This document shows, piece after piece, positions 17,712-27,614 of a stretch of 64,000 nucleotides of DNA; the stretch's first letter is position 1, and every line of letters starts with the position of its first letter. A program made the position numbers and the translations under genes. The notes beneath the pieces were generated by a model, which ran no database searches, was not told the origin of the DNA, and saw only the letters and a list, made by a program, of their open reading frames with translations. The stretch covers positions 40,890 through 104,889 of the forward strand of contig JASMAS010000104.1 of the NCBI GenBank assembly GCA_030754235.1, given 5' to 3'. Origin of the DNA: Litorilituus sp. (GTDB lineage Bacteria; Pseudomonadota; Gammaproteobacteria; Enterobacterales; Alteromonadaceae).

Positions 17712-20700
17712 TTATGACTCCGGTTCATAGTCTAAATTAGCCGACAACCAACGTTCTGCTTGTTCTATCGTAAAGCCTTTTCGTGCAGCATAATCTAATA
17801 CTTGATCTTTAGCTAGCTTCGCCACTGCAAAATATTTAGCCTGAGGATGCGCAAAATACCAGCCACTTACCGCAGCTCCTGGCCACATAGCATAGCTCGA
17901 GGTGAGCTCCATACCAATATTTTCTTTAACTTTGAGTAATTCCCACAATAAACCTTTTTCAGTATGCTCAGGGCAAGCAGGGTAACCAGGAGCAGGGCGA
18001 ATACCTTGATAACTTTCACGAATCAACTCGCTATTATCTAAACTTTCATTACTGGCATAGCCCCAATACTCTTTTCTTATCTTTTCATGTAAATATTCAG
18101 CACTAGCTTCAGCTAACCTATCGGCAACCGCTTTAAGCAAAATACTGTTATAGTCATCATGTTGTTTATCATAGGCTTTAACTAATTGATCGACACCAAA
18201 ACCAGCTGATACCGCAAATGCCCCTATATAATCCTGTAAACCCGAGTTTTTATCGGCAACATAATCGGATAAGCAGCGGTTAAATTGTCCAGATGGCTTT
18301 TTGCTTTGTTGTCGTAATTGATGAAGTTTCATTAGTATATTTTTGCGGCTTTCATCAGCATATAAAATCACGTCATCGATATCACTTTGAGCCGGAAACA
18401 AACCAAAAACCGCTTTAGCTGTTATTTTGTTATGACAAATCAAATCATCTAGCATGGCATTGGCATCATTAAACAACTTAGTTGCTTCTTCACCCACCAC
18501 TTCATGGCGCAAAATAAGTGGGTATTTTCCTGATAGCTGCCAAGTCATAAAAAAAGGTGTCCAGTCAATGTAGTTTCTTACTTCGTTAAGATCTAACTCA
18601 CTAAGAACTGTCACGCCCAGCTTATTGGGCTTTTTCGGTATATAGTTTTCAAAACTGATTTCTGTTGCGTTAGCTCTCGCCTCTTCTAGGCTTATTAAAC
18701 TAGAGCGTGGCCCTTTTTTATAGTGACGAGCACGCACACGTTCATACTCATCTTTTTGCTTAGCAATAAAATCTGTGCGTAATTCTTTGGATAATAAAGT
18801 ACTTACCACAGAAACAGAGCGCGAAGCGTTAGCAACATAGCAAACAGAATGATCATATTGTGGCTCTATTTTAACCGCGGTATGTGCTTTAGAGGTTGTT
18901 GCACCACCAATAAGTAGAGGTAAGTGGAAATTTTGTCTTTGCATTTCTTTGGCAACATGTACCATTTCATCAAGTGAAGGGGTAATTAAACCTGACAATC
19001 CGATCACATTGACGTTTTCTTCTTTGGCAACACGTAAAATATCTTCACATGACACCATCACGCCAAGATCGATTATTTCATAGTTATTACATTGCAGCAC
19101 GACACCAACAATATTCTTTCCGATATCATGGACATCACCCTTTACGGTCGCCAATAAAATTTTACCATTGGTACTTACTTCGGCTTTTTCCGCCTCAATA
19201 AAAGGGTTTAAATAGGCAACCGCTTGCTTCATTACTCGTGCTGACTTTACCACTTGTGGTAGAAACATCTCTCCAGCGCCAAATAAGTCACCAACGGTAT
19301 TCATACCCGCCATTAAAGGTCCTTCAATAACATCCAAAGGTCTATTAGCTTCAAGGCGTGCTGATTCAGTATCTTCTTCAATATATTCATTAATACCTTT
19401 GACTAATGAATGAGATAAACGCTCATTCACGGGAAGTTCGCGCCAGGCAAGATCTACTTTAGAGTCTTTTGTACCCGCTTGCCCTCGATACTCTTCAGCT
19501 ACTTCCAGTAAACGCTCTGTGGCGTCTTCGTCGGTATTTTGGATAACATCTTCAACCGCGATACGTAACTTTTCAGGGATATCAGAATAAATCGCTAATT
19601 GGCCCGCATTAACAATTCCCATATCCATACCATGTTTAATAGCATGGTAGAGAAACACCGCGTGAATTGCTTCACGTACAGGGTTATTGCCCCGAAATGA
19701 AAATGATACATTTGAAACACCGCCAGATATCATTGCATATGGTAAGTGCTGCTTGATATCAGCTACTGCTTCAATAAAGTCAACAGCGTAATTGTTATGC
19801 TCATCAATACCGGTGGCGACAGCAAAAATATTAGGATCGAAGATAATATCTTCTGCTGGAAAACCTATTTCATCGACTAAAATATGGTACGCACGTTGAC
19901 AAATTTCAAATTTGCGTACGCGAGTATCTGCCTGACCTTCTTCATCAAAGGCCATAACTATCACTGCAGCACCATAACGACGAAGCAGCTCAGCTTGCTT
20001 TCTAAAGTTATCTTCACCTTCTTTTAAGCTGATCGAATTAACTACCCCTTTACCTTGAATACACTTTAAGCCTGCTTCTAAAATATCCCATTTTGATGAA
20101 TCGATCATAATGGGCACCTTAGCAATATCAGGCTCTCCAGCAATTAAGTTCAAAAATCGCACCATGGCACTCTTGGAATCCAACATGCCTTCATCCATGT
20201 TGATATCAATAATTTGGGCACCATTTTCAACTTGCTGTAACGCAACAGCTATAGCCTGATCATAGTTCTCTTCTTTAATCAGTCGTTTAAACATCGCTGA
20301 ACCCGTGACATTTGTTCGTTCACCAACGTTAACAAATAAACTTTCTGCTTCTATGGTTAATGCCTCTAAACCTGATAAACGACAAGCAATTTGTCTAGGT
20401 TTAATTTCTCTAGGCTTTATGTTAGCAACCGTATCAGCCATCCCCTTGATATGCTCAGGTGTCGTACCACAGCAGCCTCCAATAATATTAAGAAAGCCTG
20501 AAGTCGCCCATTCCTGCACATGAGTATTCATATCATCAACGGTAAAGTCATATTCACCAAAAGCATTAGGCAAACCGGCATTTGGATGCGCTGACACTGC
20601 AACATCAGAAATACGGCTTAATTCTTCAACATACTGGCGTAATTCAACCGGACCTAGAGCACAGTTTAAACCAAAAGAAATGGGCTTAGCATGTCGCAAT

Positions 20701-21407
20701 GAGTTGTAAAAGGCTTCGGTGGTTTGCCCTGAAAGTGTTCGCCCTGACGCATCGGTAATAGTACCTGAAATCATCACAGGTAAGCGAAGTTGCAATTGTT
20801 CAAAAACAGTTTCAACAGCAAAAATAGCTGCTTTGGCATTTAAAGTATCGAAAATTGTTTCAATAAGAATAATATCACTACCGCCTTTTACCAGTGCAGT
20901 CGTTGATTCAATATACGCCTCTTTTAACTCATCAAAGTTAATATTTCTAAATGCCGGATCGTTAACATCAGGCGATATTGAACAAGTACGATTGGTAGGT
21001 CCCAACACACCGGCAACAAAACGCGGTTTTTCTGGATTTTTTTCATTATATTCATCTGCTGCTGCACGGGCTATTTGCGCTGCTTTTAAGTTAATTTCAG
21101 CACTCACCCCTTCCATGTCATAATCAGCCATAGCGATAGATGTCGCATTAAAAGTATTGGTTTCTAGAATATCAGCACCCGAGGCTAAATATTCCAAATG
21201 AATTGTTTTAATCACTTCAGGTTGAGTTAAGACTAATAGGTCATTATTACCTTTAACATCACAATGCCAATCAGCAAAACGTTCTCCTCGATAATCTTGT
21301 TCTTCAAATTTATACGCTTGAATCATGGTACCCATAGCACCATCTAAGATTAAAATATTATTCGCTAACTGTTGTTCCAATTTTTCAAAAGAGGCTGATT
21401 TTTTCAT
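17712..21407 (-). CDS. metH: Cobalamin-dependent methionine synthase
   Basis: A 1231-residue cytoplasmic enzyme that transfers the methyl group of 5-methyl-THF to homocysteine through methylcobalamin. The four modules are in order: homocysteine-binding domain with zinc cysteines in GLNCALG and [10 protein letters not shown]; pterin-binding domain ([13 protein letters not shown]); cobalamin-binding domain with the B12 histidine motif DVHDIGKN near residue 760; and the reactivation domain with [12 protein letters not shown]. Length is close to E. coli MetH (1227). The start ATG at 21407 follows TTGGAAAAAA. metA lies 101 bases upstream on the same strand, so metA-metH may be co-transcribed from the MetJ-controlled promoter. 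An ATGCTA/TAGCAT hairpin lies between them (21426-21442) without a T run. Confidence 0.98.
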   Translation of the reverse strand: MKKSASFEKLEQQLANNILILDGAMGTMIQAYKFEEQDYRGERFADWHCDVKGNNDLLVLTQPEVIKTIHLEYLASGADILETNTFNATSIAMADYDMEGVSAEINLKAAQIARAAADEYNEKNPEKPRFVAGVLGPTNRTCSISPDVNDPAFRNINFDELKEAYIESTTALVKGGSDIILIETIFDTLNAKAAIFAVETVFEQLQLRLPVMISGTITDASGRTLSGQTTEAFYNSLRHAKPISFGLNCALGPVELRQYVEELSRISDVAVSAHPNAGLPNAFGEYDFTVDDMNTHVQEWATSGFLNIIGGCCGTTPEHIKGMADTVANIKPREIKPRQIACRLSGLEALTIEAESLFVNVGERTNVTGSAMFKRLIKEENYDQAIAVALQQVENGAQIIDINMDEGMLDSKSAMVRFLNLIAGEPDIAKVPIMIDSSKWDILEAGLKCIQGKGVVNSISLKEGEDNFRKQAELLRRYGAAVIVMAFDEEGQADTRVRKFEICQRAYHILVDEIGFPAEDIIFDPNIFAVATGIDEHNNYAVDFIEAVADIKQHLPYAMISGGVSNVSFSFRGNNPVREAIHAVFLYHAIKHGMDMGIVNAGQLAIYSDIPEKLRIAVEDVIQNTDEDATERLLEVAEEYRGQAGTKDSKVDLAWRELPVNERLSHSLVKGINEYIEEDTESARLEANRPLDVIEGPLMAGMNTVGDLFGAGEMFLPQVVKSARVMKQAVAYLNPFIEAEKAEVSTNGKILLATVKGDVHDIGKNIVGVVLQCNNYEIIDLGVMVSCEDILRVAKEENVNVIGLSGLITPSLDEMVHVAKEMQRQNFHLPLLIGGATTSKAHTAVKIEPQYDHSVCYVANASRSVSVVSTLLSKELRTDFIAKQKDEYERVRARHYKKGPRSSLISLEEARANATEISFENYIPKKPNKLGVTVLSELDLNEVRNYIDWTPFFMTWQLSGKYPLILRHEVVGEEATKLFNDANAMLDDLICHNKITAKAVFGLFPAQSDIDDVILYADESRKNILMKLHQLRQQSKKPSGQFNRCLSDYVADKNSGLQDYIGAFAVSAGFGVDQLVKAYDKQHDDYNSILLKAVADRLAEASAEYLHEKIRKEYWGYASNESLDNSELIRESYQGIRPAPGYPACPEHTEKGLLWELLKVKENIGMELTSSYAMWPGAAVSGWYFAHPQAKYFAVAKLAKDQVLDYAARKGFTIEQAERWLSANLDYEPES

Positions 21408-21508
21408 TTTTTTTCCAACTTGTTCATGCTAACCGGTAGCATTTTCGGTATTTTTTGCAGTACTTCTAGCACAGAAGATTTAATTACTTATCATGATATA
21501 CAGAGCCA

Positions 21509-22453
21509 TTATTTTTCGTAGGTTAACCCTGCTTTAATATTAGTGGCATCTAATTGATAAGGGGTTATTTGATAAACATAATAATTAAGCCAGTTAGTAA
21601 AAAGTAAACTACCATGACTTCGCCACGAACTTACCGGAGCATTCTTAACGTTGTTATTTTGGTAATAATTTTTTGGCAAAGCCGTATTCGCCTCAACGTT
21701 ACTATCTCTGAGATACTCCTCATGCAAAGTGTTCGCATCATACTCTGGATGACCCGTTAGATAGACTTGTTGCCTATTTTTACTGGCAACCAAATAAACA
21801 CCTGCATCTTTTGATTCAGCCAATATGTGTAATTGGTCAACCTTTTGATATTCAGCTCTATCAATAAAGCCAAAACGAGAATGGGGCACATTAAACAATC
21901 CATCAAAACCCCTAGTTAACAGTTCTTTACTATCTAATGGTTGATGCTGAAAAACGCCAGAAAGCTTGTGTTCTCTTAACTGTCTATTTATACCATAATG
22001 GTGATACATAGCCGCATGCGCTGCCCAACAAGAAAACATAGTAGAAGTGACGTTTTGCTCTGCCCAATCAAATACTTCACAAATTTTATCCCAAAAACTT
22101 ACTTGAGAATAATCGAGTAAAGCCAAGGGAGCGCCGGTAATAATTAACCCATCATATTGCTTATGTTTAATATCATCAAATAAACAATAGAAGTTTTCTA
22201 AATGCTCTTTGGGGGTATTTTTCGACTCATTAGCATGAATACGAACAAACTCAACATTAATTTGTAATGGCGTGTTAGAAAGCATACGCAAAATTTGTAC
22301 TTCTGTTTCTATTTTATTTGGCATCAAATTTAAAATAGCCACTTGCATTGGTCGGATTTCTTGACTGATAGCCCTATGCTCAGACATAACAAAAATGTTC
22401 TCATTATCTAAAACGGATAATGCTGGCAGTTGATCGGGAATTTTTATTGGCAT
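21509..22453 (-). CDS. metA: Homoserine O-succinyltransferase
   Basis: A 314-residue enzyme that activates homoserine at the start of methionine synthesis. Family motifs are TGAPLALLDYSQVSFW, the catalytic cysteine in MFSCWAAHAA (about residue 142) and the His and Glu of TGHPEYD (about 235-237). Position 111, where Gly marks succinyl and Glu marks acetyl specificity in studied homologues, is Ala here; a small residue suggests succinyl-CoA, but this is untested. The ATG at 22453 is preceded by TAAGGAG about 20 bases upstream on the opposite strand only, so the ribosome site is weak. A row of MetJ boxes overlaps its promoter. It is followed by metH, so the two commit and complete the same pathway. 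Confidence 0.94.
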   Translation of the reverse strand: MPIKIPDQLPALSVLDNENIFVMSEHRAISQEIRPMQVAILNLMPNKIETEVQILRMLSNTPLQINVEFVRIHANESKNTPKEHLENFYCLFDDIKHKQYDGLIITGAPLALLDYSQVSFWDKICEVFDWAEQNVTSTMFSCWAAHAAMYHHYGINRQLREHKLSGVFQHQPLDSKELLTRGFDGLFNVPHSRFGFIDRAEYQKVDQLHILAESKDAGVYLVASKNRQQVYLTGHPEYDANTLHEEYLRDSNVEANTALPKNYYQNNNVKNAPVSSWRSHGSLLFTNWLNYYVYQITPYQLDATNIKAGLTYEK

Positions 22454-22498
22454 AACAAATGACCTAACGAGAAATTAAGGAGTTATTAAATGATTACA

Positions 22499-22526
22499 AT
22501 GTTACTTAGATTGCTAGATATGTCAA
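22499..22526 (-). promoter_or_regulatory. Predicted sigma-70 promoter of metA
   Basis: On the minus strand, TTGACA (22521-22526) is followed after 16 bases by TAACAT (22499-22504), about 45 bases before the metA start. The -35 box lies inside the MetJ-box array, so repressor binding would block RNA polymerase. Confidence 0.6.
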
Positions 22527-22547
22527 CTTCTAAACGTATAGACGTCT
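22516..22547. promoter_or_regulatory. Tandem MetJ (Met box) operator of metA
   Basis: Four adjacent 8-mers in register match the MetJ consensus AGACGTCT: 22516-22523 (5 of 8), 22524-22531 (5 of 8), 22532-22539 (AAACGTAT, 6 of 8) and 22540-22547 (AGACGTCT, perfect). MetJ with S-adenosylmethionine binds such tandem arrays cooperatively. The array overlaps the metA -35 box. Confidence 0.85.
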
Positions 22548-22762
22548 AAAACCATTAACTATAATATATGAGAAAAATAAAGTATGTATAGGCCTAATTT
22601 TGCTCTAATCAACATGATTACGCACTGAGGAAGGGTAAAAATATTACCGCTTAGGTGTTGTATTCTGGATAAATCGATAATATAAAATAGTAAAACGACT
22701 TACGACTTGCTAAGTCAATATTTTTCATTACCGATAAAACAATTATCATTTAAGGAGCATAA

Positions 22763-23266
22763 GTGCATAGAGTTTATGTCAGTCTTGGCAGTAATATTAA
22801 TAGATGTCAGCACATTTCAGCCGCTTTAGATGTGCTTGATAGGTATTTTTCACCACTCATTATATCTAACTTTTATGATTGTCAACCGATAGGTTTTGAC
22901 GGTGATAATTTTTTAAATTTGGTTGTTGGGTTTGACTGTGCAGACTCTATTGCAACGTTATCTGAAAAACTTAAGGTGATTGAAGATGATAACGGACGCA
23001 TTCGAACTGGGCCAAAATTTTCATCAAGAACTCTAGATATTGATATTCTCACTTATGACAGTGTTGTAGGTTGTGTAGAGGGGGTTATATTGCCTCGTAA
23101 AGAAATCACTGAAAATGCGTTTGTCTTGTTGCCTATGTCAGAGGTTGCTGCAAAGGCCATCCATCCTGTGCTAAAAAAAACTTACCAAGCGCTTTGGCAG
23201 CAGTATAATCAGCAAAGCCAAAAGTTATCGTTAATAGACTTTACTTGGCGCAGTAAAAAATATTGA
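22763..23266 (+). CDS. folK: 6-hydroxymethyl-7,8-dihydropterin pyrophosphokinase
   Basis: A 167-residue HPPK that transfers pyrophosphate from ATP to 6-hydroxymethyl-dihydropterin in folate synthesis. It opens with the family signature VYVSLGSNIN and has GPKFSSRTLDIDILTYD, the magnesium-binding DxD block, followed by LPRKEITENAFVLLPMSEVA. Length is near E. coli FolK (159). The start is GTG at 22763, set by AAGGAG at 22752-22757. It stands ahead of folX-folE-folM, so it may serve a dedicated pterin operon and could be a second folK in the genome, since the usual folK neighbours panB and panC are absent. That copy number is not testable here. Confidence 0.93.
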   Translation: MHRVYVSLGSNINRCQHISAALDVLDRYFSPLIISNFYDCQPIGFDGDNFLNLVVGFDCADSIATLSEKLKVIEDDNGRIRTGPKFSSRTLDIDILTYDSVVGCVEGVILPRKEITENAFVLLPMSEVAAKAIHPVLKKTYQALWQQYNQQSQKLSLIDFTWRSKKY

Positions 23267-23450
23267 ACAATGTTAACTGTAATATTAAATAAAATCTCTA
23301 GTGGTTGAGTGACTCATTGAAGTGTCTTATTAAATTCATAGAGCTTATTAGCTAAACTGATATTTTTCCTTGCTATACCTTTTATGTGAACCAAAACTTA
23401 TTATTCACCGTATAGGTATTTTGATAACAGTCCAAATCAAAGGTTGTATT

Positions 23451-23828
23451 TTGAACAATAACGCAATTATTACCATAACCAATTTAAGGCTTAGAACCTT
23501 TATTGGTTTTAATGAAGAAGAAAAAAGTAAGCAGCAAGATATTATCATCAACGTTGAAGTGCATTATCCTGCAAACAAACTATGTTTAAGCGACAATGTG
23601 GACAATGCTCTCAATTACAAAACCATTTGTAAAAATATAATTAATCTTGTCGAAAATGGTCGTTTCTTACTGTTAGAAAAATTAACTTGTGATGTGTTAA
23701 CCGTTTGCGCAGATCATCCGTGGGTCAATTTTGCTAAGGTAACAATTGATAAGCCACATGCATTAAGATTTGCTGACTCGGTGTCATTAACATTAAGTTA
23801 CCAAGCTAGCTCAGGAGAATCCTCATGA
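23451..23828 (+). CDS. folX: Dihydroneopterin triphosphate 2'-epimerase
   Basis: A 125-residue tunnel-fold enzyme that converts dihydroneopterin triphosphate to dihydromonapterin triphosphate. It closely follows E. coli Fol[48 protein letters not shown] and [18 protein letters not shown]. The frame is open from 23370, but that gives an unmatched 27-residue extension. TTG at 23451, with AAGG at 23439-23443, gives [14 protein letters not shown] and the right length, so this start is chosen. The stop overlaps the folE start as ATGA. The FolX identity rather than FolB is supported by the RTFIG and ALRYADS-type motifs. Confidence 0.92.
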   Translation: MNNNAIITITNLRLRTFIGFNEEEKSKQQDIIINVEVHYPANKLCLSDNVDNALNYKTICKNIINLVENGRFLLLEKLTCDVLTVCADHPWVNFAKVTIDKPHALRFADSVSLTLSYQASSGESS

Positions 23829-24463
23829 TCAGTACTGAAGCAACAATGGTACGTGATACATTACTTAAAAAAGGCTTAGAAACCCCTCTCCTTGCGAGTA
23901 CGATGTCATCAGAAGCAAAATACCAACGTATTAAAGGCTTATTAACAGAGCTCATGAGCACTTTAGGTCTAGATCTTAATGACGATAGTTTAGAGAAAAC
24001 GCCACATCGCATTGCTAAAATGTACGTCAACGAAATTTTTTCAGGTTTGAACTATGAAAATTTTCCCTCTATCAGTGTTATTGATAATAAAATGGCCGTT
24101 GACGAAATGGTTAAGGTTTCTAATATTAGTTTAACTTCTACGTGTGAACACCATTTCGTCACAATTGATGGCTTGGCACAGGTTGCCTATATACCTGAAG
24201 ATAAAATTATAGGACTATCCAAAATAAACCGCATTGTACGTTTTTTTTCTCAAAGACCTCAGGTTCAAGAGCGATTAACACAGCAGATATTAGTTGCTAT
24301 ACAAACGCTAGCAGCTACTGACAATGTTGCCGTATCGATTAATGCTACACATTACTGTGTTAAATCAAGAGGCGTGATGGACGTTAATTCCACTACCTTA
24401 ACGACTGCATTAGGTGGTATTTTTAAGACTAACCCTCAAACACGTGCGGAATTTTTACAGTGA
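23825..24463 (+). CDS. folE: GTP cyclohydrolase I
   Basis: A 212-residue enzyme that converts GTP to dihydroneopterin triphosphate and supplies both folate and monapterin synthesis. The zinc ligands are in STCEHHFV and [11 protein letters not shown]. The core motif [20 protein letters not shown] is intact. Length fits E. coli FolE (222) with a slightly shorter N-terminus. ATG at 23825 overlaps the folX stop by four bases. The 3' end overlaps the GTG start of folM by four bases. The tight coupling with folX and folM shows that this copy feeds tetrahydromonapterin formation. Confidence 0.97.
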   Translation: MISTEATMVRDTLLKKGLETPLLASTMSSEAKYQRIKGLLTELMSTLGLDLNDDSLEKTPHRIAKMYVNEIFSGLNYENFPSISVIDNKMAVDEMVKVSNISLTSTCEHHFVTIDGLAQVAYIPEDKIIGLSKINRIVRFFSQRPQVQERLTQQILVAIQTLAATDNVAVSINATHYCVKSRGVMDVNSTTLTTALGGIFKTNPQTRAEFLQ

Positions 24464-25185
24464 AAAAGGTCGTATTAATCACCGGTATAGGTAAACGTTT
24501 AGGCTTAGCTTTAGCTAATCATTTATTAGCGCAAGGCTACCAAATCATAGGCACTTACCGAAGTGAATACCCCGCCATTACAACTCTTAAAGAGCGAGGG
24601 GTTGATTTATACCCTGTTGACTTTTATCAACAAGAACAGTTAGAAAATTTTATTGAGCAAATAGTCTCTCAGTATGATTGCTTGCGTGCAATTATACACA
24701 ATGCGTCAGATTGGTTACCTGATGCTCACATTAAAGGTAATGCTCAGTACAGTGCTGATGAGGTTATGCTGAAAATGATGACTATTCACGCAAGCGTACC
24801 ATATCAAATCAATTTAGCATGTGAACCACTACTTAAAAACACGGCCACCGAGTTTGCTGATGTTATCCACATAAGCGACTATGTGACTGAAAAGGGAAGT
24901 AAAAAACATATCGCCTATGCCGCTAGCAAAACAGCAATGCACAGTTTAACGATGTCGTTCTCTGCGCTATTTGCTCCTGAGGTTAAAGTAAACACTCTGT
25001 CACCAGCGCTGATCAAATTTAATGATGATGATGATCAGAAATACAAAGAAAAAGCTTTTACCAAAGCTCTAATCCCAAAAGAAGCAGGGTTTAACGAAAT
25101 TATCCAAGCTGTTGACTTCATTTTTACTAGCCAATACATAACAGGACGCAATATACAAATTGATGGAGGTAGGCATTTAAAGTAA
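24460..25185 (+). CDS. folM: Dihydromonapterin reductase
   Basis: A 241-residue short-chain dehydrogenase/reductase that reduces dihydromonapterin to tetrahydromonapterin with NADPH. It has the SDR cofactor motif [12 protein letters not shown] at the N-terminus (residues 8-19), IIHNASDW, and the catalytic pattern with [11 protein letters not shown] near residue 151. The end, [14 protein letters not shown], matches E. coli FolM, as do [21 protein letters not shown] and the [16 protein letters not shown] block. The start is GTG at 24460, coupled to folE. Tetrahydromonapterin is the cofactor of phenylalanine hydroxylase in bacteria such as Pseudomonas. No phhA is in this window. Confidence 0.94.
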   Translation: MKKVVLITGIGKRLGLALANHLLAQGYQIIGTYRSEYPAITTLKERGVDLYPVDFYQQEQLENFIEQIVSQYDCLRAIIHNASDWLPDAHIKGNAQYSADEVMLKMMTIHASVPYQINLACEPLLKNTATEFADVIHISDYVTEKGSKKHIAYAASKTAMHSLTMSFSALFAPEVKVNTLSPALIKFNDDDDQKYKEKAFTKALIPKEAGFNEIIQAVDFIFTSQYITGRNIQIDGGRHLK

Positions 25186-25188
25186 ACG

Positions 25189-25219
25189 TTTAGTGTTGAG
25201 TAAATAGTACAACACTAAA
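25189..25219 (+). terminator. Hairpin after folM
   Basis: A perfect 10-bp inverted repeat, TTTAGTGTTG (25189-25198) and CAACACTAAA (25210-25219), begins 4 bases after the folM stop. There is no T run after the stem, so it may be a 3' stabiliser or a weak terminator. Confidence 0.4.
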
Positions 25220-25406
25220 TCGCAGAAAAATAATCGGGCAATAAGGCTTAATTAACTAAAGCGATAACAACACTAACATTGAACTTTATAGTGTGTAACA
25301 GGATGAGTACATCATAAAGATATCGGCAATACGCTCGTGGCATTCGTCATAATATTACTATGTTGCAAGACAAAACCCTGTAACAGATTTTATGTAACTG
25401 TCGGGT

Positions 25407-25610
25407 TTACATAGCATCTTTCAAACACTCTTTGAATTTAATCATAAAACGATTTAAGGGCATTTTCCAATTTTTATCGCCAACGAACGTTTTTTATGCT
25501 TACTCAATTTCAATTCCCAAATAGGTAACTTTGTTAGCCGGATCATCATGCAGAAATAGCTTACGCTTTTCAATTATCATTCGAATAACACTATTCAATG
25601 TGTTAATTGA
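25407..25610 (-). pseudogene. Relic of an IS256-family transposase C-terminus
   Basis: Read on the minus strand from 25610, one frame gives SINTLNSVIRMIIEKRKLF, then LHDDPANKVTYLGIEIE, a stop, a short gap with a second stop, then KNWKMPLNRFMIKFKECL and a final stop at 25407. This follows the C-terminal order of IS256-family transposases (N-x-x-IRK, FPND-A, LYLA, KKW-MPI-W--ALNQF-I-F). It has two internal stops and no upstream catalytic part, so it is a dead fragment. It marks the left side of the amine-oxidation island, between folM and qhnA. Confidence 0.7.
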
Positions 25611-25697
25611 CAATCACAAGAAAATGCCAACCTATTGCTGTGATGGTCATCAGCATCAGAGTGCTTGGTTGAACTAGCGTTTAAGTCACACACAAAA

Positions 25698-25733
25698 AAT
25701 ACACTTGACCTATTTTATTAATTGCTCTAATGT
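25698..25733 (+). promoter_or_regulatory. Predicted qhn operon promoter with shared 18-bp element
   Basis: TTGACC (25705-25710) and TAATGT (25728-25733) are separated by 17 bases, a good sigma-70 promoter pointing at qhnA. The -35 box lies inside AATACACTTGACCTATTT (25698-25715), which is repeated exactly on the minus strand at 40487-40504 in the TonB-receptor promoter. A common regulator is likely. Confidence 0.7.
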
Positions 25734-25829
25734 AAATAGCAAGACCATTACAATATTGATTATGTGACAACCAACATGAGCAAAATTACAAAAAGTTATG
25801 TTTGTGGTGAAGCATAAATAAGTATTTAC

Positions 25830-25860
25830 TTTTAGCGATAAAATAGTTTTATCGCTAAAA
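25830..25860. repeat. Perfect 14-bp inverted repeat upstream of qhnA
   Basis: TTTTAGCGATAAAA (25830-25843) and TTTTATCGCTAAAA (25847-25860) with a 3-base loop TAG. It lies in the predicted qhn leader, about 100 bases downstream of the promoter and 127 before qhnA. It could be an attenuator, a bidirectional terminator or an operator; the sequence does not decide. Confidence 0.6.
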
Positions 25861-25986
25861 CAAGAGACTATCGATTGCCCATATAAAATGTCCTTTCCCT
25901 TTCTTTGACAGATACAGGGTAAAGGTTTGCCACCCTAAATTAGGTCGGTCGTATGTGTTTATTTATTTTTGAAAGAGGGAAGTATT

Positions 25987-27603
25987 TTGCGAAAACAGAC
26001 TCTATTTGGTATTTTATTAATACTAACCACCCCACTACTCTTTGCTGCGTCATTAGATACAGATGATTCTGCTGGAGCTAAATTAATTCGCTCTAATTGT
26101 CTAGGTTGTCACGTACCAACCGATGAAGGGTTAAGCCGCATTAGTTACCAAAGAAAAACGCCTGAAGGATGGGAGATGACCGTCAATAGAATGCGATTAA
26201 TACACCGATTGAAAATTAATAAAGGTGACCTAGACATAAAAAGCAGCGGTTTACATGAAATTGTTAAATACTTAGCCGACAACCAAGGTCTAGCACCAAG
26301 TGAAACACAAGGTGTTAGATATCTATTAGAACAAGACCTCAATAAAGTCGAAACACAATTTGATGACGAATTTGCAACTATGTGCGCTCGATGCCACTCA
26401 GGTGCTCGCGTTGCTTTACAGCGTCGCACACCTAAAGAGTGGAATTACCTAGTCGATTTCCATTTAGGGCAATTTCCATCTGTTGAATATTCAATGTTTG
26501 GCCGTGACCGTAATTGGTTCGGCATTGCTCGAAATAAAATGGTGCCATTAGTTTCTAAAAAATATCCATTTACTAGTGAAGATTGGTCATCTTGGTTGAT
26601 GACCGAAAAACCTGAACTTGACGGTAAATGGATACTAAGCGGACATATGCCGGGTAAAGGTTATTTCAGCGCAACCATGCAAGTAAACCAGAATAAAAAA
26701 GACTACTACTCGCTTAGTGTTGAAGGTAACTATGCTAATGGAGAAGCAATTAAAGGAACGGGTAGCTCTGTTGTTTATACCGGCTACGAATGGCGAGGCA
26801 ACATTAATTTTGGAGATATAAGTTTACGTCAAACGCTAGCAGCAAGTGCCGATGGTCAAACATTAAGAGGAAGATTTTATCAAAAAGGCCAAGAATTAAT
26901 TGGTATGAAAATAAAAGCCCTTAAAGATAATCCGCAAACTCAATTGTTAAGTGTATTTCCTAGGCACATCAAAAAAGGTGAAACAACGAATATTACGATA
27001 ACAGGCTCAGGCTTAACTGATTCCATAATATTACCGGCAAGCATTACAGTTAATAAAGTGATAAGCCAAAGTAATAATAGCATGGTTGTTAAAGTTACCG
27101 CCAAAAATAACGCAGCTATTGGTTATGTCAACATACAAGTTGGCGAAGCAAAACTAACAAACCAGCTTGCCATTTATAAGCAAGTGAATGCGTTAGAAGT
27201 TGTACCTTCTTATGGTGTTTCTCGTGTTGGCGACAACGGTGGTTCTACACCTAAAACCGATACTCTTTTTAGAGCTGTTGGGTTTGATTACGGTAAAGAT
27301 GGCATCGCAAATACAGCAGATGACCTTAATTTAGGCTACATCGAAGATGTTACCTGGCAAGTAGTCCCTCGCGACGAAGTAGCGAAGAAAGACGAAGACG
27401 TTAAATTTGCTGGCCATATGAATACCAGCACAGGTCAATTTTCTCCTGCAGCTGCTGGGCCAAACCCTGAACGTTACCGTAGCACTAACAACGCAGGCAA
27501 CCTAAATGTTATTGCAAAATTAACTGAAAACGGAAATGAGATCAGTGGCATAGGTCGACTATTAGTAACCGTGCAACGCTGGAATAATCCACCACTTAAA
27601 TAA
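25987..27603 (+). CDS. qhnA: Quinohemoprotein amine dehydrogenase, alpha subunit (diheme)
   Basis: A 538-residue periplasmic subunit that carries electrons away from the amine-oxidising quinone. After a signal peptide (MRKQTLFGILLILTTPLLFAAS), domain 1 has two c-type heme sites: CLGCH at residues 38-42 and CARCH at 133-137. Later parts are beta-rich domains (GKWILSGHMPGKGYFS; VFPRHIKKGETTNITITGSGL, an IPT-like fold), as in the structure-known alpha subunit. The frame is open from a TTG at 25969, but the TTG at 25987 has GAGGGAAG at 25975-25982 in front and starts directly at the signal peptide, so it is preferred. The qhnD gene follows after 11 bases. It is the first gene of the operon. Confidence 0.93.
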   Translation: MRKQTLFGILLILTTPLLFAASLDTDDSAGAKLIRSNCLGCHVPTDEGLSRISYQRKTPEGWEMTVNRMRLIHRLKINKGDLDIKSSGLHEIVKYLADNQGLAPSETQGVRYLLEQDLNKVETQFDDEFATMCARCHSGARVALQRRTPKEWNYLVDFHLGQFPSVEYSMFGRDRNWFGIARNKMVPLVSKKYPFTSEDWSSWLMTEKPELDGKWILSGHMPGKGYFSATMQVNQNKKDYYSLSVEGNYANGEAIKGTGSSVVYTGYEWRGNINFGDISLRQTLAASADGQTLRGRFYQKGQELIGMKIKALKDNPQTQLLSVFPRHIKKGETTNITITGSGLTDSIILPASITVNKVISQSNNSMVVKVTAKNNAAIGYVNIQVGEAKLTNQLAIYKQVNALEVVPSYGVSRVGDNGGSTPKTDTLFRAVGFDYGKDGIANTADDLNLGYIEDVTWQVVPRDEVAKKDEDVKFAGHMNTSTGQFSPAAAGPNPERYRSTNNAGNLNVIAKLTENGNEISGIGRLLVTVQRWNNPPLK

Positions 27604-27614
27604 GGTGATATCTT

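Noticed and set aside
21426..21442. ATGCTAACCGGTAGCAT between metA and metH as a terminator
   Set aside because: The stem is only 6 bp and no T run follows on the metA-metH strand.
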